A DNA stretch of 19,556 nucleotides from CAG-390 sp964384555 (GTDB taxonomy: Bacteria > Bacillota > Clostridia > Oscillospirales > CAG-272), in contig CAYLLA010000033.1 of assembly GCA_964384555.1 (NCBI GenBank), forward strand, positions 1 to 19,556. The letters are read 5' to 3'. Each line of letters starts with the position of its first letter. Positions within the stretch are counted from its first letter, which is position 1. The notes below the pieces were generated by a model that saw only the letters and a list, made by a program, of their open reading frames with translations, did no database searches and was not told the origin of the DNA. Of this stretch, positions 7,441 through 15,255 are shown piece by piece. A program made the translations under genes and the position numbers.

Positions 7441-8193
7441 ATGAGAATGAGAAAAAAAAAGCACTCGGGCGAAAGAATAGAGGCGTGTGCCGAATATCTT
7501 TTGCGACCGATGATAGAAAATGACGATCCCGAAGCAGGGGAGACGATGCCCCGGGCGAGATATATCGGTTTGGCGGGTGGCGCGGAGGTCAGCCGCGCAA
7601 TATTTGGGAGCGAATGCCCGCTTGAGCTGGAGATCGGTTGCGGCAAGGGCGATTTTGCCGTTGGTCTCTCCGCGGCACGCGCCTACAGCGGTATAATTGC
7701 GCTTGAGCGCGTGGCGGATGTTGCGGTCACGGCGCTTGAGAAGGCCGCAAAGACGGCAGACGAGCGCCCGGACAATCTGCGCTTTATCATAGGAAACGCC
7801 GCGGACCTTCCCGCGTGGTTCCCGGAGAGTACATTTTCGCGGATATACATAAACTTTTGTGACCCATGGCCAAAGTCGGGATATGCCAAGCGCCGCCTGA
7901 CCGCGCCGGGATTTTTAAACATATATCGCCGTTTGCTCATCCCCGGCGGGGAGCTTCGGTTTAAAACAGATAACGAGGGCCTGTTTGATTGGTCGCTTGA
8001 GCAGTTTGAGGCGGAGGGGCTTGAGATCCTGCGCTCAACGCGGGATCTGCATGCGTCAGCCATGGCCGAGGGCAATATCATGACCGAGTACGAGCGCAAT
8101 TTCACCTCCCGCGGTATGCCGATATATTCGGCGCACCTGAAATTCCAAAAGATAAGCGAGGTCGGCGCGGCAGTGGGAGCGGATCATGAATGA
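7441..8193 (+). CDS. trmB: tRNA (guanine-N7-)-methyltransferase
   Basis: TrmB methylates N7 of G46 in the tRNA variable loop using S-adenosylmethionine. The 250-residue product begins MRMRKKK, typical of the family, which together with GGAG at 7425-7428 fixes the start at 7441; the frame is open upstream to a GTG at 7369 but that sits in the leader hairpin. Motifs: the SAM-binding LEIGCGKGDF (about residue 64), the family block NFCDPWPKSGYAKRRL (about 139-154) with the catalytic-region Asp, and the C-terminal TEYERNFTSRGMPIY. A run of nine As (7452-7460) directly follows the start and could allow polymerase slippage. The stop overlaps the next gene by 8 bases, so trmB and truB form a tRNA-modification operon. 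Confidence 0.95.
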   Translation: MRMRKKKHSGERIEACAEYLLRPMIENDDPEAGETMPRARYIGLAGGAEVSRAIFGSECPLELEIGCGKGDFAVGLSAARAYSGIIALERVADVAVTALEKAAKTADERPDNLRFIIGNAADLPAWFPESTFSRIYINFCDPWPKSGYAKRRLTAPGFLNIYRRLLIPGGELRFKTDNEGLFDWSLEQFEAEGLEILRSTRDLHASAMAEGNIMTEYERNFTSRGMPIYSAHLKFQKISEVGAAVGADHE

Positions 8194-9106
8194 CGGCAGA
8201 GCCGAGCCCTGCGGCGTGCTTGTTGTGGACAAGCCAAGCGGTTGGACTTCATTTGATGTTATAGGCAAGCTGCGCCGTCTTTACGGCACGCGGCGTATAG
8301 GCCACACAGGCACGCTCGATCCAATGGCCACAGGCGTGCTCGTGGTGCTGGTGGGGCGTGCGGCAAAGGCCGCGGAATATGTGGCGGTGCATGATAAATC
8401 CTACCTTGCGGGCATGCGCCTTGGCATCACCACCGATACCGAGGATACGAGCGGCGCGGTGCTCTCGCGCTATGATGGTGCATTGCCGAGCGCCGATGAG
8501 GTGCGCCGCGCGGCTGATGGATTTGTGGGGGAGATAATGCAAACGCCCCCAATGTACAGCGCGCTCAAGGTCAACGGGCGCAAGCTTTGCGATATCGCAC
8601 GCGGTGGCGGCGAGGTGGAGCGCACACCAAGGCCGATCACGGTGCATTCGCTCTCGGTCGAGCCACGTGCCGAGGTAGGGGACTATACCCTCATGGTCGA
8701 ATGCTCGGCGGGGACCTACATCCGCACGCTTTGCGCCGATATCGGCGCGGTGTTGGGGTGCGGCGGGGTCATGTCTGATCTGCGGCGGCTGTCGGTAGGC
8801 GGTTTTACGCTTGAGGGCGCACACACACCGGAGGAGATAGAGGCAATGGATGAGGCGGCTCGCGCAGGACTGTTGCTCCCCACGGAGACTTTATTTGAGG
8901 ATCACCCTGCGGTGGATCTGCCGCCGTTTTTTGAGCGGCTGTTCAGGTCCGGGTGCGAGATATATCAAAAAAAGATATCCACCCATCACCCCATAGGCGA
9001 GAGGGTGCGCGTGCGCCGCGCGGACGGCAGCTTTTTTGCCATAGGTGAGGTGCGCGAATATGAGGCGGGCAGTGCCATTCGTCCCCTTAAGCTTTTTGAG
9101 CTGTGA
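8186..9106 (+). CDS. truB: tRNA pseudouridine(55) synthase
   Basis: TruB converts U55 of the T-arm of tRNAs to pseudouridine. The 306-residue product has GVLVVDKPSGWTSFDV near the N-terminus, GHTGTLDPMATGVL with the catalytic Asp (D45), the YSALKVNGRKLCDIARGG segment (about 127-144), and CSAGTYIRTLCADIG (about 173-187). These match the bacterial TruB core, and the length is usual. The ATG at 8186 overlaps the end of trmB by 8 bases; a GGGAGCGG sequence upstream can act as ribosome binding site inside trmB. The gene ends before a strong terminator, so it is not co-transcribed with the sporulation operon. Confidence 0.96.
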   Translation: MNDGRAEPCGVLVVDKPSGWTSFDVIGKLRRLYGTRRIGHTGTLDPMATGVLVVLVGRAAKAAEYVAVHDKSYLAGMRLGITTDTEDTSGAVLSRYDGALPSADEVRRAADGFVGEIMQTPPMYSALKVNGRKLCDIARGGGEVERTPRPITVHSLSVEPRAEVGDYTLMVECSAGTYIRTLCADIGAVLGCGGVMSDLRRLSVGGFTLEGAHTPEEIEAMDEAARAGLLLPTETLFEDHPAVDLPPFFERLFRSGCEIYQKKISTHHPIGERVRVRRADGSFFAIGEVREYEAGSAIRPLKLFEL

Positions 9107-9155
9107 GCGCGGGTAAAAAATCGGTTTGTGCAGCTTAAAAATATCATAAAAATTC

Positions 9156-9193
9156 AAATGTCGCATCGCGGGCTACGCGGTGCGACATTTTTT
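9156..9193 (+). terminator. Terminator of trmB-truB
   Basis: AAATGTCGCATCGCG (9156-9170) pairs with CGCGGTGCGACATTT (9176-9190) with one G-T wobble over a 5-base loop, and the T run extends to 9193. It lies 50 bases after the truB stop. Confidence 0.92.
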
Positions 9194-9208
9194 GCGCTTT
9201 CTCGGAGC

Positions 9209-9301
9209 TATAATATATACAAAGGGACGGATGACCGATATCCGGCGCGATCGATGGTGAAACGCGGCCGGGGTATCGGATCCGGGAAGTAAAAAAGGAG
9301 G
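9209..9301 (+). promoter_or_regulatory. Leader of the spoIIA operon with candidate -10 and stem-loop
   Basis: A TATAAT (9209-9214) follows the truB terminator, but no good -35 is present 16-18 bases upstream and I could not find a sigma-H site (AGGAWWT...GAAT), which drives spoIIA in Bacillus subtilis. The leader can fold as an imperfect hairpin, CGATA.CCGG.GCG with CGC..CCGG..TATCG (9236-9278). AAGGAGG (9295-9301) is the spoIIAA ribosome binding site. The promoter call is tentative. Confidence 0.4.
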
Positions 9302-9306
9302 ATGGC

Positions 9307-9654
9307 ATGCTTCGCAACAAATGCGGATTTGATTTTTCCGCCGAGAGGGACGAGCTTTTTGTATCGGTTGGCGGTGAGATAGACCACCACGGAGCGGCGC
9401 CGCTTCGCGAGGGGATAGATGCGCTGATATGGGAATACCGCCCGCACCACCTGTATCTCGATATGTCCGGGGTGGAATTTATGGACAGCTCGGGTCTTGG
9501 GTTGATAATGGGCAGGTACGAGCTGATGCGGCGGCTGGGCGGGGAGGTTACGGTGCGCGATCCCGCGCCATGCGTTGACAGGATGTTAAGGCTTACAGGC
9601 TTTGAGCGGCGTGTGAGGATCGAGACCACGGTAGATCGTCGGCGCGGACGATAA
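9307..9654 (+). CDS. spoIIAA: Anti-sigma-F factor antagonist
   Basis: SpoIIAA is the STAS-domain anti-anti-sigma factor that, when dephosphorylated by SpoIIE, binds SpoIIAB and frees sigma-F in the forespore. The product is 115 residues, the family's usual size. VGGEIDHHGAAPLREGID (about 21-38) is the N-terminal STAS strand and helix; MDSSGLGLIMGRY (about 59-71) carries the regulatory serine that corresponds to Ser58 of B. subtilis SpoIIAA. An AAGGAGG site lies 5 bases before the ATG. It is the first gene of the canonical spoIIAA-spoIIAB-sigF order, which makes the assignment secure over other STAS proteins. The Arg-rich C-terminal tail (TVDRRRGR) is probably unstructured. Confidence 0.96.
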   Translation: MLRNKCGFDFSAERDELFVSVGGEIDHHGAAPLREGIDALIWEYRPHHLYLDMSGVEFMDSSGLGLIMGRYELMRRLGGEVTVRDPAPCVDRMLRLTGFERRVRIETTVDRRRGR

Positions 9655-9706
9655 CGGTCGGGTGAATAGAGCCGAGGAGAAAGCGGCAAAGGAGGTCATA
9701 TATAAA

Positions 9707-10222
9707 ATGAAACAAAGATCAGATGAGGGCGGGGCGGTAAAAGCTCCGCGGCGGGTAGGCAGACCGCCGCTGGCCGAGGTGGTGAATGATATGAAGCTGT
9801 CCTTCCCCTCGCTGTCGGTAAACGAGGGCTTTGCGCGTGCGGCAGTCGGGGCGTTTGCGGCTCAGCTTGACCCCACGGCACTTGAGCTGTCTGATATCAA
9901 ATGCGCCCTGTCGGAGGCGGTCACAAATGCCGCTGTGCATGCCTATCCCGATGGTGTGGGCAAGATAAGCTTGCATGTAAGCTTGGGGTCGGACAGATCG
10001 GTAAGGATAGAGGTAAGCGACCGCGGTGTGGGCATTCGCGATGTTGCGGCCGCGCGAGCGCCGCTTTTTACCACAAATACCGATGGCGAGCGCAGTGGCA
10101 TGGGCTTTACCGTGATGGAGAGCTTTTGCGATAGGGTACTGGTGCGCTCGACCGTTGGCGGCGGAACAACTGTGACGCTTATAAAAAAGCTCTCGCCGCG
10201 GCAACGCTTTTCGCGCGGCTGA
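9707..10222 (+). CDS. spoIIAB: Anti-sigma-F factor / serine kinase, with N-terminal extension
   Basis: SpoIIAB binds and inhibits sigma-F and phosphorylates SpoIIAA. GHKL ATPase motifs are clear: N box SEAVTNAAVHAY, G1 box DRGVGI, and the lid/G2 segment LFTTNTDGERSGMGFTVM. Three starts are possible. The ATG at 9707 has AAAGGAGG 11 bases upstream and gives 171 residues, which I prefer. A GTG at 9662 has no ribosome binding site. The ATG at 9791 with GAGGTGG gives a 143-residue protein that aligns with the usual SpoIIAB start (MKLSFPSLSVNEGFAR; B. subtilis has 146 residues). From 9707 the protein carries 28 extra residues, basic and Pro-rich, with RRVGRPPL. The gene lies 52 bases after spoIIAA, where the two overlap in B. 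subtilis. Identity is certain; the start is not. Confidence 0.93.
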   Translation: MKQRSDEGGAVKAPRRVGRPPLAEVVNDMKLSFPSLSVNEGFARAAVGAFAAQLDPTALELSDIKCALSEAVTNAAVHAYPDGVGKISLHVSLGSDRSVRIEVSDRGVGIRDVAAARAPLFTTNTDGERSGMGFTVMESFCDRVLVRSTVGGGTTVTLIKKLSPRQRFSRG

Positions 10223-10275
10223 TGGCGGACGGCGGCATAGCCCCTGTATACATAATCAATTATTAGGGGGATGGC

Positions 10276-11034
10276 ATGACGTGTACATGTAAGGTCGATC
10301 CTGATGCCGCAAGGCAACTCATACGCGAGGCGCAGGAGGGGGATGCGGCAGTGGCCGATGCGGCGGAGGCTCGGCTAATAGACGAGAATATGGGGCTTGT
10401 GAAAAGCATAGCCCGCCGCTTTATCGGGCGCGGCTGTGAATTTGACGATCTGGTGCAGATAGGCACTATCGGCATGCTTCGCGCCATACGCACATTTGAG
10501 CTTGACCGCGGTACTGCTTTTTCCACCTATGCCGTGCCGCTGATAATAGGCGAGATACGCAGGCACCTGCGGGATGACGGCATGATAAAGGTAGGACGGG
10601 GCGTTAAGCGGCTGGGCGCGGAGCTGCTCGCTGCACGCTCGCGCATTATTGCCGCCGAGGGACGTGAGCCGCCTATCTCTGAGCTTGCGGAGCTGGTCGG
10701 CACAACGCCGGAGGAGGCCGCCGCAGCACTTGAGGCATCCCGCCCGCCCGCATCGCTTTCCTGGACCATGGGAGATGAGGATTCGGATATCGAGCTTGGG
10801 GACAGGATCAGCGATGGCTCGGGCCTTTTGGAACTTGATGCCGCGCGGGATCGCATTGCAGTGGGGCAGGCGATAGGACGGTTGCCGCCGCTGTGGCGAC
10901 AGATAGTTACCCTGCGGTATTTTAAATGCCAAACGCAACAGCGCACTGCGGAGGCCTTGGGACTGACGCAAGTTAAGATATCCCGCGAGGAGCGAAAGAT
11001 AGTTGAATTTTTGCGCCGCGAGCTGTGCGGCTGA
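10276..11034 (+). CDS. sigF: RNA polymerase sporulation sigma factor sigma-F
   Basis: Sigma-F directs the first forespore-specific transcription after asymmetric division and is held inactive by SpoIIAB. The 252-residue product has region 2 with LVKSIARRFIGRGCEFDDLV and QIGTIGMLRAIRTFELDRG (core binding and -10 recognition), region 3 with HLRDDGMIKVGRGVKRLG, and region 4 with a C-terminal helix-turn-helix, TAEALGLTQVKISREERKI (-35 recognition). Length agrees with sigma-F/sigma-G proteins; the position after spoIIAB identifies it as sigma-F rather than sigma-G. The ATG follows an AGGGGG site by 5 bases. A second, out-of-frame ATG lies 5 bases upstream (ATGGCATG), as also in front of spoIIAA. 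Confidence 0.96.
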   Translation: MTCTCKVDPDAARQLIREAQEGDAAVADAAEARLIDENMGLVKSIARRFIGRGCEFDDLVQIGTIGMLRAIRTFELDRGTAFSTYAVPLIIGEIRRHLRDDGMIKVGRGVKRLGAELLAARSRIIAAEGREPPISELAELVGTTPEEAAAALEASRPPASLSWTMGDEDSDIELGDRISDGSGLLELDAARDRIAVGQAIGRLPPLWRQIVTLRYFKCQTQQRTAEALGLTQVKISREERKIVEFLRRELCG

Positions 11035-11078
11035 ACCCCCACCACTGAGGACGGCGAGCCGTCCTCGGTGGTGGGGGT
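11035..11078 (+). terminator. Long hairpin after sigF
   Basis: The 21 bases from 11035 pair with 11058-11078 with a single T-G wobble and a 2-base loop; the inner arms are GAGGACGGC and GCCGTCCTC. The stem begins the base after the sigF stop. There is no good T run on either side (CGTTGTATT), so it may act as an mRNA 3' stabiliser or a weak terminator. It lies between convergent genes. Confidence 0.7.
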
Positions 11079-11126
11079 CGTTGTATTGATTTGTCGTGTA
11101 TGCAACATTTCGCTGTGTAATATGCG

Positions 11127-11765
11127 CTATACGCCCTCCTTGCCGCGCCTTTTGCGACGGCGGCGGTCAATGATATCAAGTGTGATCCCGGCAGCCGTGC
11201 CGACTATAAAGCCGCCGCATATGCCTATCTCCATGTTACCGAAGGCCAACAGCCCAACGGCAAGGCCTATTGCCATGCCAAAGCAGATGAATGCGGGCAG
11301 GGTGGCGGAGGCGGGGCGTTCACGCTCCCAAAGTGTGGCGCCCTCCATACGTGCGGCGCGGTGAAAGCCGCACTTTTCAAGCACCCGCTCGGATGCGGTG
11401 TTGCCGTCGGCGGTCGTGGCGCGGATAAAATAACAGCCGGGCATTGAAAAGCCCCAACGGCATATTGCCTCTATCGCCTCGGTGGCGTAGCCGCGCCCCT
11501 CAAATCTTTTAAATATACCAAAGCCTATCTCAACCTCGCCGTGCTTGTTCGGCGGTCCTCTAAAGCTCACCTCGCCAACAGGCAGATCCTCCGCTGTGGC
11601 TATCATCACCCACGGCGTGTGCCAATGCCGCATGGCGGGGGAGGCTATGCACGCGGCAAGCCTGCGGTCATACGCACGCCGTATATTTGCATCCTGCGTG
11701 CGGTCGCGCAGTGCGGTAAGGGCGCGGTCATCAAGCGGCTTTATTGTAAGGCGTTTTGTTTTCAC
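11127..11765 (-). CDS. GNAT acetyltransferase with C-terminal membrane helices
   Basis: The start is a GTG at 11765 preceded by AAAGGAG with 6-base spacing; the frame is open further upstream to 11840, but that lies inside the predicted promoter. Product 212 residues. The first two thirds resemble the RimJ/RimL-type GNAT family: an N-terminal TKRLTIKPLDD strand, the acetyl-CoA pyrophosphate loop GRGYATEA (motif A), and the C-terminal NTASERVLEKCGF. The family acetylates amino groups of proteins, antibiotics or small molecules; the substrate here is unknown. The last ~65 residues form two hydrophobic helices (LPAFICFGMAIGLAVGLLAF and ICGGFIVGTAAGITLDII) and a very basic tail, RRRRKRRGK, so the enzyme is probably membrane-tethered. 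It is divergent from the beta-galactosidase gene and has its own promoter. Confidence 0.85.
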   Translation of the reverse strand: MKTKRLTIKPLDDRALTALRDRTQDANIRRAYDRRLAACIASPAMRHWHTPWVMIATAEDLPVGEVSFRGPPNKHGEVEIGFGIFKRFEGRGYATEAIEAICRWGFSMPGCYFIRATTADGNTASERVLEKCGFHRAARMEGATLWERERPASATLPAFICFGMAIGLAVGLLAFGNMEIGICGGFIVGTAAGITLDIIDRRRRKRRGKEGV

Positions 11766-11811
11766 GGCAGGCTCCTTTAGGGTGATATTGGGCAATTTTA
11801 TACATAGGATT

Positions 11812-11840
11812 ATTTTAATGGATAGCTTTGCTTTTGTCAA
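11812..11840 (-). promoter_or_regulatory. Promoter of the GNAT gene
   Basis: Read on the minus strand, TTGACA (11840-11835), 17 bases and TAAAAT (11817-11812). The leader to the GTG start is about 40 bases. The site is back-to-back with the beta-galactosidase promoter, 43 bases apart. Confidence 0.8.
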
Positions 11841-11883
11841 GCATTTTTATGAAAGATTTTTTTCGTCTTTTTATTTTTTTCTC

Positions 11884-11912
11884 TTGACATGCTCTTTTTT
11901 TTATGCGATAAT
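11884..11912 (+). promoter_or_regulatory. Promoter of the beta-galactosidase gene
   Basis: TTGACA (11884-11889), a 17-base spacer and an extended -10, TGcGATAAT (11904-11912). The upstream T-rich tract (11855-11882) could serve as an UP element. Confidence 0.88.
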
Positions 11913-11933
11913 ATGTGGTAAAGATCCAAAAAC

Positions 11934-11996
11934 GACATCAACGATCGCCCCCGAGTTTGTCGTATCCACCAAACTCGATATACGCGCGGGTCGATC
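11934..11996 (+). promoter_or_regulatory. Dyad-rich leader of the beta-galactosidase gene
   Basis: CGAGTTTG (11952-11959) and CAAACTCG (11970-11977) form a perfect 8-bp dyad. It overlaps a second dyad, CGTAT (11961-11965) with ATACG (11979-11983), and is enclosed by GATCGCCC with GGGTCGATC (11943-11950 with 11988-11996). These could be operator sites for a sugar-responsive repressor or an RNA structure. The repressor is not encoded in this window. Confidence 0.45.
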
Positions 11997-12025
11997 GATC
12001 CTTGGAATCAAAAAGGAGAGAGCAA

Positions 12026-15000
12026 ATGAGCTTTAACTACGATCTTCACAAAACACAAAAGACCTTACACGTGGGATGTACCCCGCCGCGTGCGTACTAC
12101 ATTCCTTTCAGCTCGGACGAAGCTGCCGCCGCGGCAGGCGATCGCCGTGCCGCATCCGACCGCTTTTTGTCACTTTGCGGCGAATGGGATTTTAAGTATT
12201 ATCCCGACCCCGCGCTCATCCCCGATGTTACCGCCCCGGATTATGACAGCACCACCGAGTTTGAAAAAATGACGGTTCCCGGCTGCTGGCAGATGAAGCT
12301 GGATCGCGGCTATGATACGCCGAACTATACAAATAAAAATTACCCCTATCCTTTTGATCCGCCTCACGTGCCGGATCTTAACCCCTCCGCACTCTACAGG
12401 CGGGAGGTCACGGTCAGCCCCGAAATGCTGGACGGCCGCCGTGTGTATGTAAACTTTGAGGGCGTTGATTCCTGCTTTTATTTTTGGGTGAATGATAAAT
12501 TTGTCGGTTACAGCCAGGTCAGCCACTCAACGAGCGAGTTTGATGTTACCGACTATATCCACGCGGGTCGCAACACGCTCAAGGTGCATGTGTTTAAGTG
12601 GTGCGATGGCTCATATCTCGAAAGCCAGGATAAATACCGCTTCTCGGGTATCTTCCGCGAGGTATACCTGCTCTCTCGCGACAGCCACCATATAACAGAT
12701 ATATACGTCCGCCCCGAGCTTAACCAAAAGTACACGCAGGGCGTTGTGGCGGTAGAGGTCTCTATGAATGACAGCGAAAGCGCCGATGTCTCCTATCGCT
12801 TGCTCACACCGAGCGGACGTGAGGAATCCGGCGGCTCTCTCCGTGTTGACGGTTTCGGCCGTTTTGAGCTGCTCGTCTCCCGCCCCGAGCTTTGGAGCGA
12901 CGAAGAGCCGCGCCTCTACACCCTTTGCATCACCTGCGGCGGCGAGCATATAAGAATGCCCGTAGGCTTTAAGGATGTTGCGGTTCGCGGCAATGTGATA
13001 TTTATAAACGGTCAAAAGGTCAAGGCAAAGGGCGTTAACCGCCATGATAGCCACCCACTGCTTGGTTCTACCGTTTCCTACGATCACATGCTGAACGATC
13101 TTTATATCCTCAAGCGCCACAATGTAAACATGATACGTACCAGCCACTACCCCAACGATCCGCGCCTGCCCGGTCTTTGCGACAGGCTTGGCTTCTTTGT
13201 TTGTGACGAGGCGGATTACGAAACGCACGGCGCGCAAACGGTAGGGGATTGGGATTATTTCTCTCGCGAGCCGGAGTGGACCGAATCTCTCCTTGACCGC
13301 GTACAGCGTATGTTTGAGCGCGATAAGAACCATGCGTGCGTTATCATGTGGTCGCTCGGCAACGAGTCGGGAATGGGTGATAACCAGCGCTTGGCATCCG
13401 AATATATCCATAAGCGTATGCCCGGCAGTCTTGTGCACTGTGAGGATGTTTCCCGCCGCCTGCACCATCTGGCATATGCCACAGATGCCTCAAAGAATGT
13501 TGAGGTGGACTGGGTGGATGTGGAGAGCCGCATGTACCCCGGCCTTGACGAGATAGAGTGGTATTTTAACAACAAGCACCTCACAAAGCCCTTCTTTATG
13601 TGCGAGTACAGCCACGCAATGGGCAACGGTCCCGGCTGTCTCTCGCAGTACTGGGATGTTATCAACTCAAATGATGCATTCTTTGGCGGCTGTGTTTGGG
13701 AATATACCGATCACTCTGTTGCCATTGGCGACGATGTGTATTCGGATCCGCATTATACCTACGGCGGTGACTTTGGGGATCACCCCAACGATGGTAACTT
13801 CTGTGTTGACGGCCTTGTGTACCCCGACCGCCGCCCGCATACAGGTCTGCTTGAGCTCAAACAGGCAATAAAGCCGTTTGCCGTGACAGGTGCCGATGTC
13901 CGCGAGGGCTGGGTAAGGATCAAAAATATGCGTTACTTCCGTACGCTTGAGGATCTTTCGCTTTATTGGAGCGTTGAGCGGCAGGGCAGAGTAATAGCTG
14001 ATGGCTGTATTCCCGCGCTGAACATAAAGCCGCGCATGAACCACAGGATCAAGCTGCCCACCTGTGATCTTGAGCTTTGGGGCGATTGCTGTCTTAATAT
14101 CTCACTGCGGCAAAACAGCAGCACCGAGTGGGCGGCGGCAGGCTATGAGGTCGGCTTTGAACAGCTGACGATCGAGGCATCCCCCGCGCCAGCATCCGCG
14201 GCAAAAGCCGTCATTGGCGCACCCGCGCAGGCTGCAGTGCTTGATGTAAGCGACAGATATTTCACCGTTACCGCTCCCACGGCAGATACCGTGTACCGTG
14301 TGGATCGCCAAAGCGGACTTATAGATTCTATCCTGCACGCGGGATGCGAGATGATAACCTCGCCCGTGTTGCCTACTATCTGGCGTGCACCCACAGATAA
14401 CGACCGCAAGGTCAAGTCGGATTGGTACCGCGTGTGCTATGACCGTATGCAGAGCAAGTGCTATTCCGTGACGGCTGAGGCGGCCGAGGGCGGATGCGTG
14501 CGCGTTGTCTCCGAGCTGTCGCTTGGAGCAAGAAAGCTTCGTCCCGCGCTCAGAATGAAGGCTGCATATCTCTTTGCACCCGACGGCAGTGTGCGCCCCA
14601 CCTTCCATGTAACGGTCGGAGATGATCTGCCCATGCTCCCACGCTTTGGACTTGAACTTACCCTGCCGAATGGCAACGAGTATATCCGCTATTTCGGTCG
14701 CGGCGAGTGTGAGAGCTATATCGATAAGCGCTTGGCATCAAAGCTTGGTGTGTACAGCACCACCGCCACGCAAAACTTTGAGCATTATGTCCGTCCGCAG
14801 GAAAACTCGGCTCACACAGATACAAGATGGCTCACAGTGGCAAATGCGACCGCTCACGGCTTGGCAGTTGCCATGTCGGGCAGTCCGCTCTCCTTTAACT
14901 GCTCGCACTATAATTCAAAGCAGCTGACGGAGACAGCGCATGACTTTGAGCTTGTTCCGCTGCGTGAGACTGTCCTCAATATCGATTACCGTCATACAGG

Positions 15001-15127
15001 CATCGGTTCTAACTCCTGCGGCCCTCAGTTGGCCAGAGAGTACAGGTTTGAAGAAAAGGAATTTGAATTCTCCTGCCTCATCCTGCCTTGCTTTGTAAAT
15101 GATATCGACCCCTTTGGGCTTTATTGA
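12026..15127 (+). CDS. lacZ: GH2 family beta-galactosidase (LacZ type)
   Basis: The enzyme hydrolyses terminal beta-D-galactosides such as lactose. Product 1033 residues, the LacZ long form. Start: ATG at 12026 after AAAAGGAGAG; the frame is open upstream to 11915, but that lies in the leader. Domains in order: jelly-roll sugar-binding domain (about 45-220, VPGCWQ and FSGIFREVYLL), Ig-like domain (about 225-320), TIM barrel (about 325-620) with GVNRHDSHPLLG, RTSHYPNDPR, the acid/base Glu447 in WSLGNESG and the nucleophile Glu527 in CEYSHAMGN, then an Ig-like linker and the large C-terminal beta-sandwich (Bgal small chain, about 770-1030, with WRAPTDND and RYFGRGECESY). No signal peptide, so cytoplasmic; a transporter must supply substrate, and none is seen here. 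The GHG[KR] element is replaced by ETHGAQ after EADYE, common among clostridial GH2 enzymes. Confidence 0.93.
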   Translation: MSFNYDLHKTQKTLHVGCTPPRAYYIPFSSDEAAAAAGDRRAASDRFLSLCGEWDFKYYPDPALIPDVTAPDYDSTTEFEKMTVPGCWQMKLDRGYDTPNYTNKNYPYPFDPPHVPDLNPSALYRREVTVSPEMLDGRRVYVNFEGVDSCFYFWVNDKFVGYSQVSHSTSEFDVTDYIHAGRNTLKVHVFKWCDGSYLESQDKYRFSGIFREVYLLSRDSHHITDIYVRPELNQKYTQGVVAVEVSMNDSESADVSYRLLTPSGREESGGSLRVDGFGRFELLVSRPELWSDEEPRLYTLCITCGGEHIRMPVGFKDVAVRGNVIFINGQKVKAKGVNRHDSHPLLGSTVSYDHMLNDLYILKRHNVNMIRTSHYPNDPRLPGLCDRLGFFVCDEADYETHGAQTVGDWDYFSREPEWTESLLDRVQRMFERDKNHACVIMWSLGNESGMGDNQRLASEYIHKRMPGSLVHCEDVSRRLHHLAYATDASKNVEVDWVDVESRMYPGLDEIEWYFNNKHLTKPFFMCEYSHAMGNGPGCLSQYWDVINSNDAFFGGCVWEYTDHSVAIGDDVYSDPHYTYGGDFGDHPNDGNFCVDGLVYPDRRPHTGLLELKQAIKPFAVTGADVREGWVRIKNMRYFRTLEDLSLYWSVERQGRVIADGCIPALNIKPRMNHRIKLPTCDLELWGDCCLNISLRQNSSTEWAAAGYEVGFEQLTIEASPAPASAAKAVIGAPAQAAVLDVSDRYFTVTAPTADTVYRVDRQSGLIDSILHAGCEMITSPVLPTIWRAPTDNDRKVKSDWYRVCYDRMQSKCYSVTAEAAEGGCVRVVSELSLGARKLRPALRMKAAYLFAPDGSVRPTFHVTVGDDLPMLPRFGLELTLPNGNEYIRYFGRGECESYIDKRLASKLGVYSTTATQNFEHYVRPQENSAHTDTRWLTVANATAHGLAVAMSGSPLSFNCSHYNSKQLTETAHDFELVPLRETVLNIDYRHTGIGSNSCGPQLAREYRFEEKEFEFSCLILPCFVNDIDPFGLY

Positions 15128-15158
15128 TCTGAAAAAGATCACCAAAAAGCAACAGAAA

Positions 15159-15208
15159 AACAACTGCCCCCGGATGAGCCATGCGGCTCATCCGGGGGCA
15201 GTTTTATC
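15159..15208. terminator. Bidirectional terminator between lacZ and the CNNM gene
   Basis: A perfect 19-bp stem, AACTGCCCCCGGATGAGCC (15162-15180) with its complement (15185-15203), has an ATGC loop. On the + strand it is followed by TTTTA and on the minus strand by GTTTTTCTG, so it can end both convergent transcripts. Confidence 0.92.
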
Positions 15209-15255
15209 GACCTGTCGGTCGGGATATATGATAATACAGTAATTCGAGTTGCCGC

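Noticed and set aside
9190..9300. Sigma-H promoter for the spoIIA operon
   Set aside because: I looked for AGGAWWT and GAAT with 12-14 base spacing and found no acceptable match.
9662..9706. GTG at 9662 as spoIIAB start
   Set aside because: No ribosome binding site precedes it, while AAAGGAGG lies between it and the ATG at 9707.
12984..15127. Evolved beta-galactosidase subunit or beta-glucuronidase instead of LacZ
   Set aside because: The full five-domain length and C-terminal Bgal small-chain region favour the LacZ type.
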